Positions 1 to 8,899 are shown, counted from the first letter of the stretch. The stretch is DNA of 64,000 bases from Bradyrhizobium sp. SRL28 (GCF_018596315.1 NZ_JAHEAG010000024.1:1-64000), one strand, 5' to 3'. The notes: generated from the sequence alone by a model not told the origin. Made by a program: numbers and translations.

Positions 1-219
1 CACCTGCACGCCGTTGCCGATGCCGTCCAGGAGGTTGTTGATGTCACCGGCGCGCGCGTCGAGCGACTGCGCGGTGAAGAAGTTGGTGGGGTTATCGAGG
101 GCCGTGTTGACCTTCTTGCCGGTGGCAAGGCGGTTCTGCGTGGTCGCGAGCAGATCGGCGGTCGACTGCAGCGAGAGGAGGTTCTGGCGAACCGAAGCCG
201 AAAGAACAATACCGGACAT
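1..219 (-). CDS. flagellin, N-terminal part (runs off the window)
   Basis: Structural subunit of the flagellar filament, exported by the flagellar type III apparatus. Only the first 73 residues are inside the window. They begin MSGIVLSASVRQNLLSLQST and continue with the heptad-rich segment containing LATGKKVNTALDNPTNFFTA, the conserved D0/D1 N-terminal helix of flagellins. The start is the ATG at 217-219, which follows a purine-rich AGAAAGG stretch. It is divergent from flbT, and the leader carries a hairpin (251-287). Which of the several flagellin paralogues usual in Bradyrhizobium this is cannot be told from the fragment. Confidence 0.9.
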   Translation of the reverse strand, partial: MSGIVLSASVRQNLLSLQSTADLLATTQNRLATGKKVNTALDNPTNFFTAQSLDARAGDINNLLDGIGNGVQV

Positions 220-250
220 CTTTCATACCTTTCTGGTGTGAAATTAAAAC

Positions 251-287
251 GAGCCACTATCCCGACCTCTCGATCGGGCGACGGCTC
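251..287 (-). promoter_or_regulatory. hairpin in the flagellin mRNA leader
   Basis: Two nested inverted repeats lie 32-68 bases upstream of the flagellin ATG: an outer GAGCC/GGCTC pair and an inner CCCGA/TCGGG pair around an 8-base loop. No T-run follows, so it does not look like a terminator. FlbT of Caulobacter acts on the 5' leader of flagellin mRNA, and flbT is the neighbouring gene, so a role in FlbT-dependent control is possible. That link is inference. Confidence 0.35.
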
Positions 288-453
288 ACTCTGGAAGCAA
301 GTCTCTAAGAAAAAATGAATCTGATCGAACAAGTCGCCCGTAAAGACGGTGAATTTGAAATTAATTCGCCGCGTCCGAATCCACTCCGTATTCCTACGGG
401 TCGCTCGCGAAAAGCCCCCGTCAGACAGGCACAAATCGCATGTTCACTATTCA

Positions 454-461
454 TTAACCAT
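454..461 (+). promoter_or_regulatory. candidate CtrA half-site (TTAACCAT)
   Basis: An exact TTAACCAT, the half-site form recognised by the cell-cycle regulator CtrA in alphaproteobacteria, lies about 70 bases upstream of the flbT ATG in the divergent flagellin/flbT control region (220-529). The rest of that gap holds the flagellin leader and no further gene that I can support. An 8-base match can occur by chance, so support is modest. Confidence 0.35.
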
Positions 462-529
462 CATCGGAAAGGATGCCGAATCTGCCGGCGGGCAATCGAC
501 AGCGCGAAAAGCGTCAAAGGAGAACAGGC

Positions 530-958
530 ATGGCCTTGAAAGTCGAGCTCAAACCGCACGAGCGAATCATCATCGGCGCCTGCGTGATCACCAACACGGA
601 CCAGCGCGCCAGGCTGCTGATCGACGGCGACAGGATTCCGATCCTGCGCGAGAAAGACATCCTCACACCCGAGAGCGCCGACACGCCGGCCAAGCTGGTC
701 TATCTCGCCGTGCAGCTCATGTACCTGTCACCGGATCCGATGGCGCATCATCCGACCTATTTCAGCCTCGTGCGCGACATTCTGACCGCGATGCCGAGTG
801 CATGGCCCTTCATCGAAGGGATCAACAACCACATTTTGAACGGCGATCTCTATCACGCGCTGAAAGAATCGAAGAAATTGATCGGCCATGAAGAGCAGAT
901 CCTGGAGAGCGCCCGGAAAATGCAATCGCTCGACGAGCCCGATCGCAAATCCGCATAA
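530..958 (+). CDS. flbT: flagellin-mRNA regulator FlbT
   Basis: FlbT-family post-transcriptional regulator of flagellin synthesis (142 aa, the usual size). The N-terminus MALKVELKPHERIIIGACV is characteristic, as are the internal YLSPDPMAHHPTYF and HALKESKKLIGHEE segments. The ATG at 530 is chosen because AAAGGAG sits 8 bases before it; the longer open frame upstream has no ribosome-binding site. In Caulobacter FlbT binds the flagellin leader and couples flagellin translation to hook completion. Here it stands divergent from a flagellin gene and is followed by a strong terminator. Confidence 0.93.
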   Translation: MALKVELKPHERIIIGACVITNTDQRARLLIDGDRIPILREKDILTPESADTPAKLVYLAVQLMYLSPDPMAHHPTYFSLVRDILTAMPSAWPFIEGINNHILNGDLYHALKESKKLIGHEEQILESARKMQSLDEPDRKSA

Positions 959-982
959 CGATCGCATCGCCTGAAATGAACA

Positions 983-1005
983 GGCCTCCGCAAGGAGGCC
1001 TTTTC
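983..1005 (+). terminator. rho-independent terminator after flbT
   Basis: Perfect 7-bp stem GGCCTCC/GGAGGCC with a GCAA loop, followed by TTTTCATTTTT. It lies 25 bases after the flbT stop and before the convergent end of flgL. Confidence 0.85.
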
Positions 1006-1028
1006 ATTTTTGAGCGGACAAGCCTTCG

Positions 1029-2906
1029 TCACATCGGCAGGAACTTGGTCAGCGTGGTCTGGTAGAGCATCGACGTGGTTTGATACGACGCCTGCAGGCT
1101 GGTCTGCAGCGCCAGGATCTTGGTCGCGACCTCGTCCTGGTTGATGCCCTCGATCTGGTCAAGCATGGTCTGCGCCATTCCCTTGAGCTGGGCCTGGCGG
1201 TCGGTCGAGCCCTTGATGGCGCTCTGTGCGCCGGCGAACTCCGCCTGCATGTCCTGAATCGATTGCTGACCGGTCTGCGGCGCCAGGTTTGCCGAAATCC
1301 GCTGTTGCAGCGCGTTCACCTGCGCCTTTGAGTTCGGATTGTTGGCATTGGTCGTGACCGCGGAATACACCGCCATGTTCTGCAACTGATAGCGCAACGC
1401 CTGCTCGTTGGCGCGCGCGCCATACTGCACCGTGATCGACTGGTCGATGCGCGCGATAGCGGTGCCGCGCGGCGAATCGGTACCGACTTCACCCGTGTAC
1501 CACGAGACGGTGTTGGCGGACGTGCCGCCGATCAGATTGGTCGCGGTGGCAAACGGCGGACCGTTGACGCGCAACGGCGCCGGATTTGCACTGGCCGGGG
1601 CGCTGAAGCCCAGCGACGCGAACGCTGCCGCGTTCGAACTGGAAACCGTCAGGCTCGCGCCGTCACCGCCGTGCAGCGCTATCACGCCGCCGGTGACGGT
1701 CGACGGCGTACCGGTGCCGGTGATCGAATCGATCTTTGCCAGCAAGGTCTGCACGCTGTCGGTGATGTTGAGTTGGTTGCCGGTCGCACCCGATGCGACG
1801 AAGGTGATCGGCGTGCCGTTGACCGTAATCGTATCGCCCGCCGCAAAGGCCGTGGCCAGAGAATCCGTTCCCGCAGCGCCCGAGAGCAGCGTAGCGCCAG
1901 TGATCGGCCCCGGCACCGTCGCCTGATTGTTGACCGCAGTCCCCGTGACGGTAGCGGACGGATTGAAGAAATTTTCGGAAGCCGCGATCGCGGACGCGGC
2001 CACCAGCGACGTGTCGCTCAGCGTCTGGATCGAAGACGTCAATGCGGCCTGCAGGTTCGCGGTGGTCGCGACCGTATCGACGCCGATCAGGAACGAGCCC
2101 ATCGGCGGCGGGTTGGTGGTCGTCGCGGTCAGCGCGATCGACTCGGTGGTGCCGTCGGGCAGGTTGAAGTTGAACGTGATCTTGTCGCCATTGCTCGGAT
2201 TGACGGCGCCGAGATCGACGGTGACGGATGGCGGCGCGCCGGCTGGCTGTGTCACGGTCGCCCCCGTCAGCGACGAGCTGACCGCGCCGAGCTTCAACCC
2301 GAACGACGAACCGTCCTCGGCGAGGCTGGTCACGGTGGTCGTCAACGGCGGCGACGAGACCGCAAGATGCGCCATGTTGCTGACGCCCTGATCGGCCTGG
2401 CGGCGTTCGTTGATCAGTTGCTTCAACCCGGCCTGCGTTCCCACGCCGTCGAGCATGACGTCGGCCGACACCGTCGCTGATGTGTCGGTGGTGCGGCCGG
2501 AAAACAGATAGCGGTCGCCCGTCTGGCTGTTGAGCAGCGACACCGCATTCGAGAACGCCGCCTGCGCCGTGATCTGGCCGGAGGTTTGACCGTTGTTGTT
2601 GAGCACGATGGTCGACGTACTGGCCGCCTTCTTTACCGACGTGCCGATGTCGGTCAATCCCTGCAGCGCAAGGTTGACGACGTTGAGCCTGGTATTGACG
2701 TTGGTTGCGGTATCCTTGAACGCGTCGATGCTGCTGACCTGCGCGCGCAAACTGAGCGCAAAGCCGCGATTGGCGCCCTGCCCCGCATAAGTCGTCGAGA
2801 CCCGGCCGCTGGCAAGCTGCTGCGTCAGATCATCGAGTTGCTTGCGAATATTGAGGATCGAGGTCCCGATATAGGATGTTCTGCCGTTAACGCCATCGAT
2901 CGACAT
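1029..2906 (-). CDS. flgL: hook-filament junction protein FlgL
   Basis: Flagellin-like junction protein joining FlgK to the filament (625 aa). Residues 1-140 form the flagellin-type N-terminal helix region (SILNIRKQLDDLTQQLASGRVS, split here for reading), and the C-terminus is again helical and ends QTTLTKFLPM. It is about twice as long as enteric FlgL because of a large central region. Residues about 338-436 of that region form a module that recurs in FlgE of the same operon. It starts 7 bases after the flgK stop, so it is the last gene of flgE-flgK-flgL. Confidence 0.9.
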   Translation of the reverse strand: MSIDGVNGRTSYIGTSILNIRKQLDDLTQQLASGRVSTTYAGQGANRGFALSLRAQVSSIDAFKDTATNVNTRLNVVNLALQGLTDIGTSVKKAASTSTIVLNNNGQTSGQITAQAAFSNAVSLLNSQTGDRYLFSGRTTDTSATVSADVMLDGVGTQAGLKQLINERRQADQGVSNMAHLAVSSPPLTTTVTSLAEDGSSFGLKLGAVSSSLTGATVTQPAGAPPSVTVDLGAVNPSNGDKITFNFNLPDGTTESIALTATTTNPPPMGSFLIGVDTVATTANLQAALTSSIQTLSDTSLVAASAIAASENFFNPSATVTGTAVNNQATVPGPITGATLLSGAAGTDSLATAFAAGDTITVNGTPITFVASGATGNQLNITDSVQTLLAKIDSITGTGTPSTVTGGVIALHGGDGASLTVSSSNAAAFASLGFSAPASANPAPLRVNGPPFATATNLIGGTSANTVSWYTGEVGTDSPRGTAIARIDQSITVQYGARANEQALRYQLQNMAVYSAVTTNANNPNSKAQVNALQQRISANLAPQTGQQSIQDMQAEFAGAQSAIKGSTDRQAQLKGMAQTMLDQIEGINQDEVATKILALQTSLQASYQTTSMLYQTTLTKFLPM

Positions 2907-2913
2907 GAAACCC

Positions 2914-4794
2914 TCACATGGCCTGGATCAGCGTGTCGTACATCTGCTTGATGGACGACATTACGCGCGCATTGGCGGAATAAGCGTTCTGCAGCGCGAG
3001 CAGATGCGCCATCTCGTCGTCGATATTGACGCCCGAGGTATCGGTCACCTTCTTCTGCAGGGTGTTTAGCACCACGGACTGACCGTCGGCGAGTTGCTTG
3101 GCCGCGGTCGCGGCTTCGCCCTGCTGGCTGATGAACTGCTTGGCGAAGTTGACCAGCGTGCCGGTGAACGGAGCGCCAGTGGTCCCGATGCCGGTCTGCG
3201 GCGAATAACGATAATTCCCCGACTGCAGCTGCGTGAGAATGAAGTCGGAACGCGTGGTGTCGCCCGAAGGCGTCAACGGGCTGGTAGAGAACACGATAGT
3301 GCGCGAGGGGTCGCCAAGCAGCCCGAGATTGACGCTGATGCGGCCGGCAAGGCCGGTCTGCTGCGAACCATTGGCGGTGATCGCACCGGAAAAGAGGCCG
3401 CCATTATCCGTGAACAGCGGAAGCTGTGGGTTGCCGCTGGTGAGCGAAGACATGGTCGTGGTGACCGACGCCGCCAGCACGTCCGAACGGTTTGGCGCGC
3501 CGTCATCCAGAACGCGCAGCGTCGATCCCGACGGGTTTGAGAACTGCAGATCACTCGACCCGAGCGCGGCGTTGAGCTGGGAAACCACCGAAGCCATACC
3601 GCCGGCAAAATTGATGCCGAGAACCTCATCGTTCGGATCGAGCGTTGCGGTATTGCTCAGCGGCAGCACGCTCGGATCGTCGACGCGCACGATCGAGAGA
3701 TTGCGCGTGATGCCAGTGGTGTTGTCCTTGTAGGTAACGTGCATGACGTTACCCGACTGCAATCCCGTGAGATCGAGATCGTAACCGGCTTGCGGCAGGA
3801 CCGACGCGGGCGCAGCAGTGCCTGATGTCGTCTTGTCCGACAGCGCGCTCGCCATCGACGCCGCGAACTGGTCGATCTGCGCCTGCGCCTTTACCAGCGT
3901 GTTGTCGCGCAGCTCGAGATAGGCGGCGATCTTGCCTGAACGAATCGAGTTGGTGGACACCAGATCGTAGCTGCCGCCATGCGGAAAATTGATCGTGATG
4001 GTGCCGACGTTGTTCTTGGTCGGATCGGAGTTGTACAGCGTGTTGGGCGTCATCGTGCCCTGCGGATTGAAGCTTAGCTGCGCAGCCTCGGTCCCGACCA
4101 ATTGCACGCCGGAATTCGTGAATACGGTCACCTGATTGAGGTCGTTTACGACCGTTCTGATGTCCATCAAACTCGACAGTTGCGTGATGTACTGGTCGCG
4201 CTGATCCAGAAGCGATGCCGTCGCGGCGTCCGTCTTGCCGTTGTTCTGGAGCTGATTGTTGATGAACGCGATCTGGGCCATCGCGTTGTTCGCCGTAACG
4301 ATGGAATCGTTGATGCCCATTTCGGCGTTGGCGCGCAGACTCTGAATCCCCTGCGTCGCCGCATTGAGCGTCTGCGCCATCGTCTGCGCGGCGCTGACGG
4401 CGCCGATCCGCGCCGACTGCGAGTCCGGGCTGGTCGACAGGCCCTGAAAGGCGGTCAACAGCTTGTTGAACGAGTCCTCGATGGTGCCGGTCTCGGCCGG
4501 ATTTCCGTAGACGTTCTGCAAATTTTGGAGAAAGGTCGAACGGATATCGGCGTAGGCTGCGCCGGAGGTTTCCGTGCGCAGTTGTGTCTGCAAATACTGA
4601 TCGAGCTGCCGGTCGACGCCGTGGAGCAGAACGCTCGAGCCGTAGTCGCCGGTCACGCCGGCGGACTGGATGATCGACTTCCTGACGTAACCAGGCGTTT
4701 CCGCGTTGGCGACGTTCGATCCGACCAGCGAGATCGCGGCTTGCGTCGCGCGCAGGCCGGACATTGCGGTGGAGAGAGCTTGACTCAAACCCAT
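2914..4794 (-). CDS. flgK: flagellar hook-associated protein 1 FlgK
   Basis: Hook-associated protein 1 (626 aa), the first junction protein between hook and filament. The N-terminus has the rod/hook-family signature LVGSNVANAETPGYVRKS. The C-terminus (VNIDDEMAHLLALQNAYSAN, then ARVMSSIKQMYDTLIQAM) is the matching terminal helix. It is transcribed leftward between flgE (45-bp gap) and flgL (7-bp gap). No frame disruption was seen. Confidence 0.93.
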   Translation of the reverse strand: MGLSQALSTAMSGLRATQAAISLVGSNVANAETPGYVRKSIIQSAGVTGDYGSSVLLHGVDRQLDQYLQTQLRTETSGAAYADIRSTFLQNLQNVYGNPAETGTIEDSFNKLLTAFQGLSTSPDSQSARIGAVSAAQTMAQTLNAATQGIQSLRANAEMGINDSIVTANNAMAQIAFINNQLQNNGKTDAATASLLDQRDQYITQLSSLMDIRTVVNDLNQVTVFTNSGVQLVGTEAAQLSFNPQGTMTPNTLYNSDPTKNNVGTITINFPHGGSYDLVSTNSIRSGKIAAYLELRDNTLVKAQAQIDQFAASMASALSDKTTSGTAAPASVLPQAGYDLDLTGLQSGNVMHVTYKDNTTGITRNLSIVRVDDPSVLPLSNTATLDPNDEVLGINFAGGMASVVSQLNAALGSSDLQFSNPSGSTLRVLDDGAPNRSDVLAASVTTTMSSLTSGNPQLPLFTDNGGLFSGAITANGSQQTGLAGRISVNLGLLGDPSRTIVFSTSPLTPSGDTTRSDFILTQLQSGNYRYSPQTGIGTTGAPFTGTLVNFAKQFISQQGEAATAAKQLADGQSVVLNTLQKKVTDTSGVNIDDEMAHLLALQNAYSANARVMSSIKQMYDTLIQAM

Positions 4795-4839
4795 GACTAA
4801 TTGCCCATCTCAAATCGCATCGCGAACGGCGTCGCGGAA

Positions 4840-6657
4840 TTAGCGCAGTACGTTCAGGAGATCCTGCACCATCGTGTTGGAAGTCGTGATCACCTTGGTG
4901 TTGGCCGAGTAAGCTTGCTGCGTGACGATCAGCTTGGTGAACTCGTCCGCGATATCGGTGTTGGATCCTTCCAGCGACGAACCGACGATGGTTCCGGCCT
5001 TGCCGAACAGCGCCTGTCCGGATCCGTCGGTCACCTCGAACGCGCCGCCATTGACGCGCTTGAGGAAGTTGGTGCCGTTGAAGGTCGCTACCGAGATTTC
5101 GGCGAGGTCGAGGTTGCGGCCATTGGAATAGTTGCCGACGATGCGGCCGTTGGTGCCGACGCCGACGGACTGCAACTGGCCGGCCGGGAAGCCGTCCTGC
5201 TGAATCTGGTTGACCTGCACGTTGCCATTGGCATCCGCGAATTGGGTGACGCCGCCGGTGCCGAAGTTGATGACGGGACTGCCCAGCGCGACGCCGTTGA
5301 CGACGGCATTGGTGAGCGTGATGTTCGGAACGGCTGGCGTCATCTGGCCAGAGGCAGAGAAGGTGAAATTGGTGTTGACGTTCTGCCACGAGACCTGGGT
5401 GCCGGTGGCGTTGGGATTGACCTGGTAGAACAGGTTCCAGGTGTCGGTATGGCCCGCGCCGAGCGTGGCGCTGTCGACCTTGGCCCAGCGGAACTGCAGG
5501 TTCACCGGAGCGCCCGAGACGTCGTAGGTCGTGACCGCACCACCCGCGATCGACTCGCCGAGGAACGTCGAGTTGTCGTTGCCGACGACCTGGCCGGTGC
5601 CGACGCCGCCGCCGCCGCCGCGCGTCGCCGTCGCGGTGCCGGTAAAGCCGAGTGCGGCCCAGGCCGTGTTATTTGAGCTCGAGACCGTGAGATTGTAGTT
5701 GAGGCCGGAATGCAGCGTGATCGAGCCCGAGGAGATCGTGGACGTGTTCGGGGCTGCCGTTCCCTGGAGCGCGTCGATCTTGCCCAGCAAGGTTCCGATG
5801 TTGTCGTCGACGTTGATCTGGTTGGCGCCGACGGCGGTGCCCGACGCCATGAAGGTGAGGGTTTGGCCGTTGACCGTGATGGTGTCGCCCGCGACGAAAT
5901 TGGAAGAGATCGAGTTAGTGCCGGCAATGCCGCTAAGCAGGGTCGCGGCCGTGTTCGCAACCGACGGCGTCGCTTTGTTGTTCTGGCTGGTGCCGCTCCT
6001 GGTGGCGTCGGTATAGGGCGCCATAGGCGTGCCGAGCGCCAGCGGATTATGTCCGGCGCTGTACGATCCGGGGATGATCAATTCCGATCCGGGAACGGAA
6101 ACGTCATGCTTGGTGGTCAGCGGATAGCTGGCGAGGTTGGCGCGATAGTCGATCCTGGTGGTTTGCTGCGCCGGCAAAAAGTCGTTCTGGAATCTGAGGA
6201 CCTGCGGCGAACTGCCGGATGGGTTGCCGGTGGTCGGGTCGATCGGCACGCCCTGCAGATAATAGCCGGCGCCGTTGACGAGATAGCCGCTCTTGTCGAG
6301 CTGGAAGTCGCCGCGGCGGGTATAGCGGTCGACGCCGTCGAACACCGGCGTGCCGTCGGTGAAGTTGCCGGGCTTTTGCACCGCGAAAAAGCCGTTGCCG
6401 TTGATCGCCATGAAGGTCGCAACCGAGGCCGTCTGCACGTCGCCCTGCACGGAGTTGGTGGAGCGGGATTGCGTGGTCACGCCGCCGGCAAGTTGCGCGG
6501 TCGCTGAGGTCTGCGGAATCAGATCGAGGAAGGAGGTGTCGACGCGCTTGAACGCCGTTGTCTGCGAGTTGGCGATGTTGCCCGAGACGTTTTCCAGCGC
6601 GTAGGAGTTGGCGCGAAGGCCGCCGACCGCGGTGGTGAGTGCGCCGAAGATACCCAT
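4840..6657 (-). CDS. flgE: flagellar hook protein FlgE
   Basis: Major hook subunit (605 aa; enteric FlgE is about 400). The N-terminus has the rod/hook signature SYALENVSGNIANSQTTAFK, followed by MAINGNGFFAVQ. The C-terminus EFTKLIVTQQAYSANTKVIT is the conserved terminal helix. A central insertion at about residues 238-339 is a copy of the module also found in FlgL; a Gly-rich tract (RGGGGGVGTG) follows it. A sigma-54 promoter lies 74-89 bases upstream. It is the first gene of flgE-flgK-flgL. Confidence 0.94.
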   Translation of the reverse strand: MGIFGALTTAVGGLRANSYALENVSGNIANSQTTAFKRVDTSFLDLIPQTSATAQLAGGVTTQSRSTNSVQGDVQTASVATFMAINGNGFFAVQKPGNFTDGTPVFDGVDRYTRRGDFQLDKSGYLVNGAGYYLQGVPIDPTTGNPSGSSPQVLRFQNDFLPAQQTTRIDYRANLASYPLTTKHDVSVPGSELIIPGSYSAGHNPLALGTPMAPYTDATRSGTSQNNKATPSVANTAATLLSGIAGTNSISSNFVAGDTITVNGQTLTFMASGTAVGANQINVDDNIGTLLGKIDALQGTAAPNTSTISSGSITLHSGLNYNLTVSSSNNTAWAALGFTGTATATRGGGGGVGTGQVVGNDNSTFLGESIAGGAVTTYDVSGAPVNLQFRWAKVDSATLGAGHTDTWNLFYQVNPNATGTQVSWQNVNTNFTFSASGQMTPAVPNITLTNAVVNGVALGSPVINFGTGGVTQFADANGNVQVNQIQQDGFPAGQLQSVGVGTNGRIVGNYSNGRNLDLAEISVATFNGTNFLKRVNGGAFEVTDGSGQALFGKAGTIVGSSLEGSNTDIADEFTKLIVTQQAYSANTKVITTSNTMVQDLLNVLR

Positions 6658-6730
6658 GACATGTTCTCCAAATTCGATCCGGGCGGCTCGCCGTTCCGGG
6701 GAAACCGAGGCCGCGTCGGGAGAACATGTC

Positions 6731-6746
6731 GCAAGCGTTGTGCCAA
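6731..6746 (-). promoter_or_regulatory. sigma-54 (RpoN) promoter of flgE
   Basis: The minus strand reads TTGGCAC-AACGC-TTGC, matching the -24/-12 consensus TGGCAC-N5-TTGC at every defined base. The predicted start of transcription is about 12 bases beyond the GC, near 6719, giving a leader of roughly 60 bases before the flgE ATG. Hook-operon control by sigma-54 is established for Caulobacter-type flagella. Confidence 0.85.
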
Positions 6747-6778
6747 ACTACAAAACCAATAAAAATCAAAGACTTGAG

Positions 6779-6806
6779 AAAAAAGCCCCGGTCCGAAGAC
6801 CGGGGC
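6779..6806 (-). terminator. rho-independent terminator after msrB
   Basis: On the minus strand a 9-bp perfect stem GCCCCGGTC/GACCGGGGC closes a TTCG tetraloop and is followed by six T residues. It lies 38 bases beyond the msrB stop. Confidence 0.9.
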
Positions 6807-6844
6807 ACATTTGCCGAGCGGGCAACAATTGCCGGGCAGCGCCC

Positions 6845-7348
6845 TTATGACGCCTGTGGCCCGGCCGGGTGAAACACCAGGCCAAACCCGTCGATGCAAT
6901 AGCGCAAGCCGGTTGGTTTCGGCCCGTCGTCGAAGACGTGACCCATATGTCCACCGCAACGGCGGCAGTGGACTTCCGTGCGCGTCATCCCGAACGTCGT
7001 GTCCTTGGTTTCGCCAAGAGCATTGTCGAGCGGCTTCCAGAAACTCGGCCAGCCGGTGCCGCTGTCGTATTTGGTCTCCGAGGAGAACAGCGGCAGATCG
7101 CAACCGGCGCAGGCAAAGATGCCCTTGCGTTTTTCCTTCAGGAGCGGGCTGGAACCCGGCCGCTCGGTGCCGTGCTTGCGCAGGATTTCATACTGCTGCG
7201 GCGTGAGCTGTGCGCGCCATTCGGCGTCGGTTTTTTCCACCTCGAACTTCTTCTCGGCGGCTTGCGCCGGCGCGGTGCGCAGCCAGCGGAAAGCGGCAAG
7301 GCCAAACAGGCCGGCGACAGATGCGAGCAGGATACGGCGGTCGGTCAT
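6845..7348 (-). CDS. msrB: peptide-methionine (R)-S-oxide reductase, exported
   Basis: Reduces methionine-R-sulfoxide in oxidised proteins (167 aa). The MsrB fold is complete: zinc ligands C80/C83 (CAGC) and C128/C131 (CRRC), the SGTGWPSF motif, and catalytic C151 in GLRYCID. The first about 30 residues (MTDRRILLASVAGLFGLAAF, then an AQAAE cleavage-like site) look like an export signal with a twin arginine, so the enzyme probably works in the periplasm; the Tat match is weak. It stands alone between the flgE promoter region and an FAD oxidoreductase and has its own terminator. Confidence 0.92.
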   Translation of the reverse strand: MTDRRILLASVAGLFGLAAFRWLRTAPAQAAEKKFEVEKTDAEWRAQLTPQQYEILRKHGTERPGSSPLLKEKRKGIFACAGCDLPLFSSETKYDSGTGWPSFWKPLDNALGETKDTTFGMTRTEVHCRRCGGHMGHVFDDGPKPTGLRYCIDGFGLVFHPAGPQAS

Positions 7349-7411
7349 GGAAATCTCCGTGCGAGGCGGACGTGACGTTTCGCCATCAGGTACGGCCCAC
7401 GGGCAGCGAAG

Positions 7412-8899
7412 TTACACGGATCCGTCCCGAATTCTCTCACTTTCCTGCGAGGGGACAACGGGTGCCCCACCGTCCTGCATCTCCACCGGCCGCGGCGGCT
7501 GTGGACGCACCGGGCGCGGCCCAGCTGGCGGGCGGCGCGGCAGCCCGGTTCCGGCCTGCCGGTTGGCCTCCGCCAATCGCGCCTCGCGCACGTGTTCCCG
7601 GGCGCGGGCGCCTTCGCGGTAACGGGCCAGCGCGCCGGCCGCAGCGGAATGGCCCCGCCCCCACAGGCCGATCAGATGGCCGGCGACGCGGCCGGTGGCG
7701 CCACCCGCCCAGACCAGCTCGAACGGCGAGAACAGTTTCCACCGTTCCTCGCCCCACAGGATGCTGCGCGCGATGACCTGCCCCGCCATCGCCGAGGTGT
7801 TCAGCCCCTGGCGGCCGAAGCCGCTGGCGACCCACAGCCCTTTGCGCAACTGGCCGATCTGCGGCATGCCGTGCACGGTCACCCCGACCGCGCCGCCGAA
7901 CACGTCTGATATCGGCACCTTGCCAAGCTGGGGGAATATCGTGGCAATGCGGCGCTGAACGACGGGACCAAAGCGGCGTGGCCGCGCCTCCCAGGTGGTT
8001 TCCGGGCTCGCCCACATCAGCCGGTCGCCGTCGACGATCCGGAAATGATCGATGCCGTCACTGTCGGCCACCGACCCCTTGAAGGCGATCACCTCGCCCA
8101 GCCGCTCGCCGAGCGGCTCCGTTACCGCGGCATAGCGCCAGACCGGCAGCAGCGTCTCCGACAGGCGGCGCAACGGGGCGCCGAGATGAACGTTGCCGGC
8201 CAGCACGATATGCGAGGCGCGCAGCCGCGCCGACGGCGTCACGATGCGCTTGCGAATCCCCGAGGAATCGATGCTGACGACAGGCGTATCCTCGAAGATG
8301 CGCGCGCCCGCCCGCCTCGCCTGCGTGGCCAGACCGTGGATGTATTTGCGGCCGTCGATCTGGAACGCACGCGGATAATAGATGCCGTGGAAATAGCGTG
8401 CAGTCCCGAGCTCACCGCGAACGCGATCGACCTGCCATCCCTCGACCTCGGTCTCGAAATCCTCGCTCAGCGTCTGCAGCCGGCTGATCAGCGTTTCGCC
8501 GGCGTCGACGGTGGAGACCTCCAGCGCGCCCTCGGTCAGCGTAATTCCCGGCATCGCCTCTTCGGTGGCGGCGGCGCGAACGTAATCGGCGCCCTCCTTC
8601 GACATCGCCCACAGCTCGCGCGCGTCCTCCAGGCCGACGCGCTCGATCAGGTCGCCGATCGGAAGACTATAGCCCGGCATCACCGTGCCGAGCTGATGGC
8701 CGGACGCGTTCCAGCCGACATGCCGGCCTTCGAGCACGGCCACGCTGGCGCCGAGGCGTGCGGCCTCCAGCGCCACGGTGAGGCCGGCAAGTCCGGCTCC
8801 CACCACGCAAATGTCAACATCAAGGTCGAATGACAGACGCGAGCGAAAAGGCGCGTCGTCGTCGGGGCCGTTGGTCGCACTTGTGAAAGTCTCGGGCAT
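7412..8899 (-). CDS. FAD-dependent oxidoreductase (DAO family)
   Basis: Flavoprotein of the D-amino-acid oxidase/glycine oxidase superfamily (495 aa). Residues about 28-58 form the dinucleotide-binding motif (DICVVGAGLAGLTVALEAAR, acidic end VLEG), and the C-terminal FAD contact GLWVASGFGRQGLNTSAMAG is present. The overall pattern, including GWNASGHQLG after the first fold, resembles gamma-glutamylputrescine oxidase-like proteins, but the substrate is not evident. The last about 70 residues are Arg/Pro/Ala-rich and probably disordered. It is divergent from the SixA-like gene. Confidence 0.8.
   Translation of the reverse strand: MPETFTSATNGPDDDAPFRSRLSFDLDVDICVVGAGLAGLTVALEAARLGASVAVLEGRHVGWNASGHQLGTVMPGYSLPIGDLIERVGLEDARELWAMSKEGADYVRAAATEEAMPGITLTEGALEVSTVDAGETLISRLQTLSEDFETEVEGWQVDRVRGELGTARYFHGIYYPRAFQIDGRKYIHGLATQARRAGARIFEDTPVVSIDSSGIRKRIVTPSARLRASHIVLAGNVHLGAPLRRLSETLLPVWRYAAVTEPLGERLGEVIAFKGSVADSDGIDHFRIVDGDRLMWASPETTWEARPRRFGPVVQRRIATIFPQLGKVPISDVFGGAVGVTVHGMPQIGQLRKGLWVASGFGRQGLNTSAMAGQVIARSILWGEERWKLFSPFELVWAGGATGRVAGHLIGLWGRGHSAAAGALARYREGARAREHVREARLAEANRQAGTGLPRRPPAGPRPVRPQPPRPVEMQDGGAPVVPSQESERIRDGSV

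Noticed and set aside
431..447. Possible sigma-54 promoter AGGCAC...GC upstream of flbT
   Set aside because: The GG and GC doublets are 8 bases apart instead of 10, so it does not fit.
3749..5389. 546-codon minus-strand frame overlapping flgK and flgE
   Set aside because: It is Arg/Gln/His-rich, crosses two well-supported genes in another frame and has no start signal; it is a GC-bias shadow.
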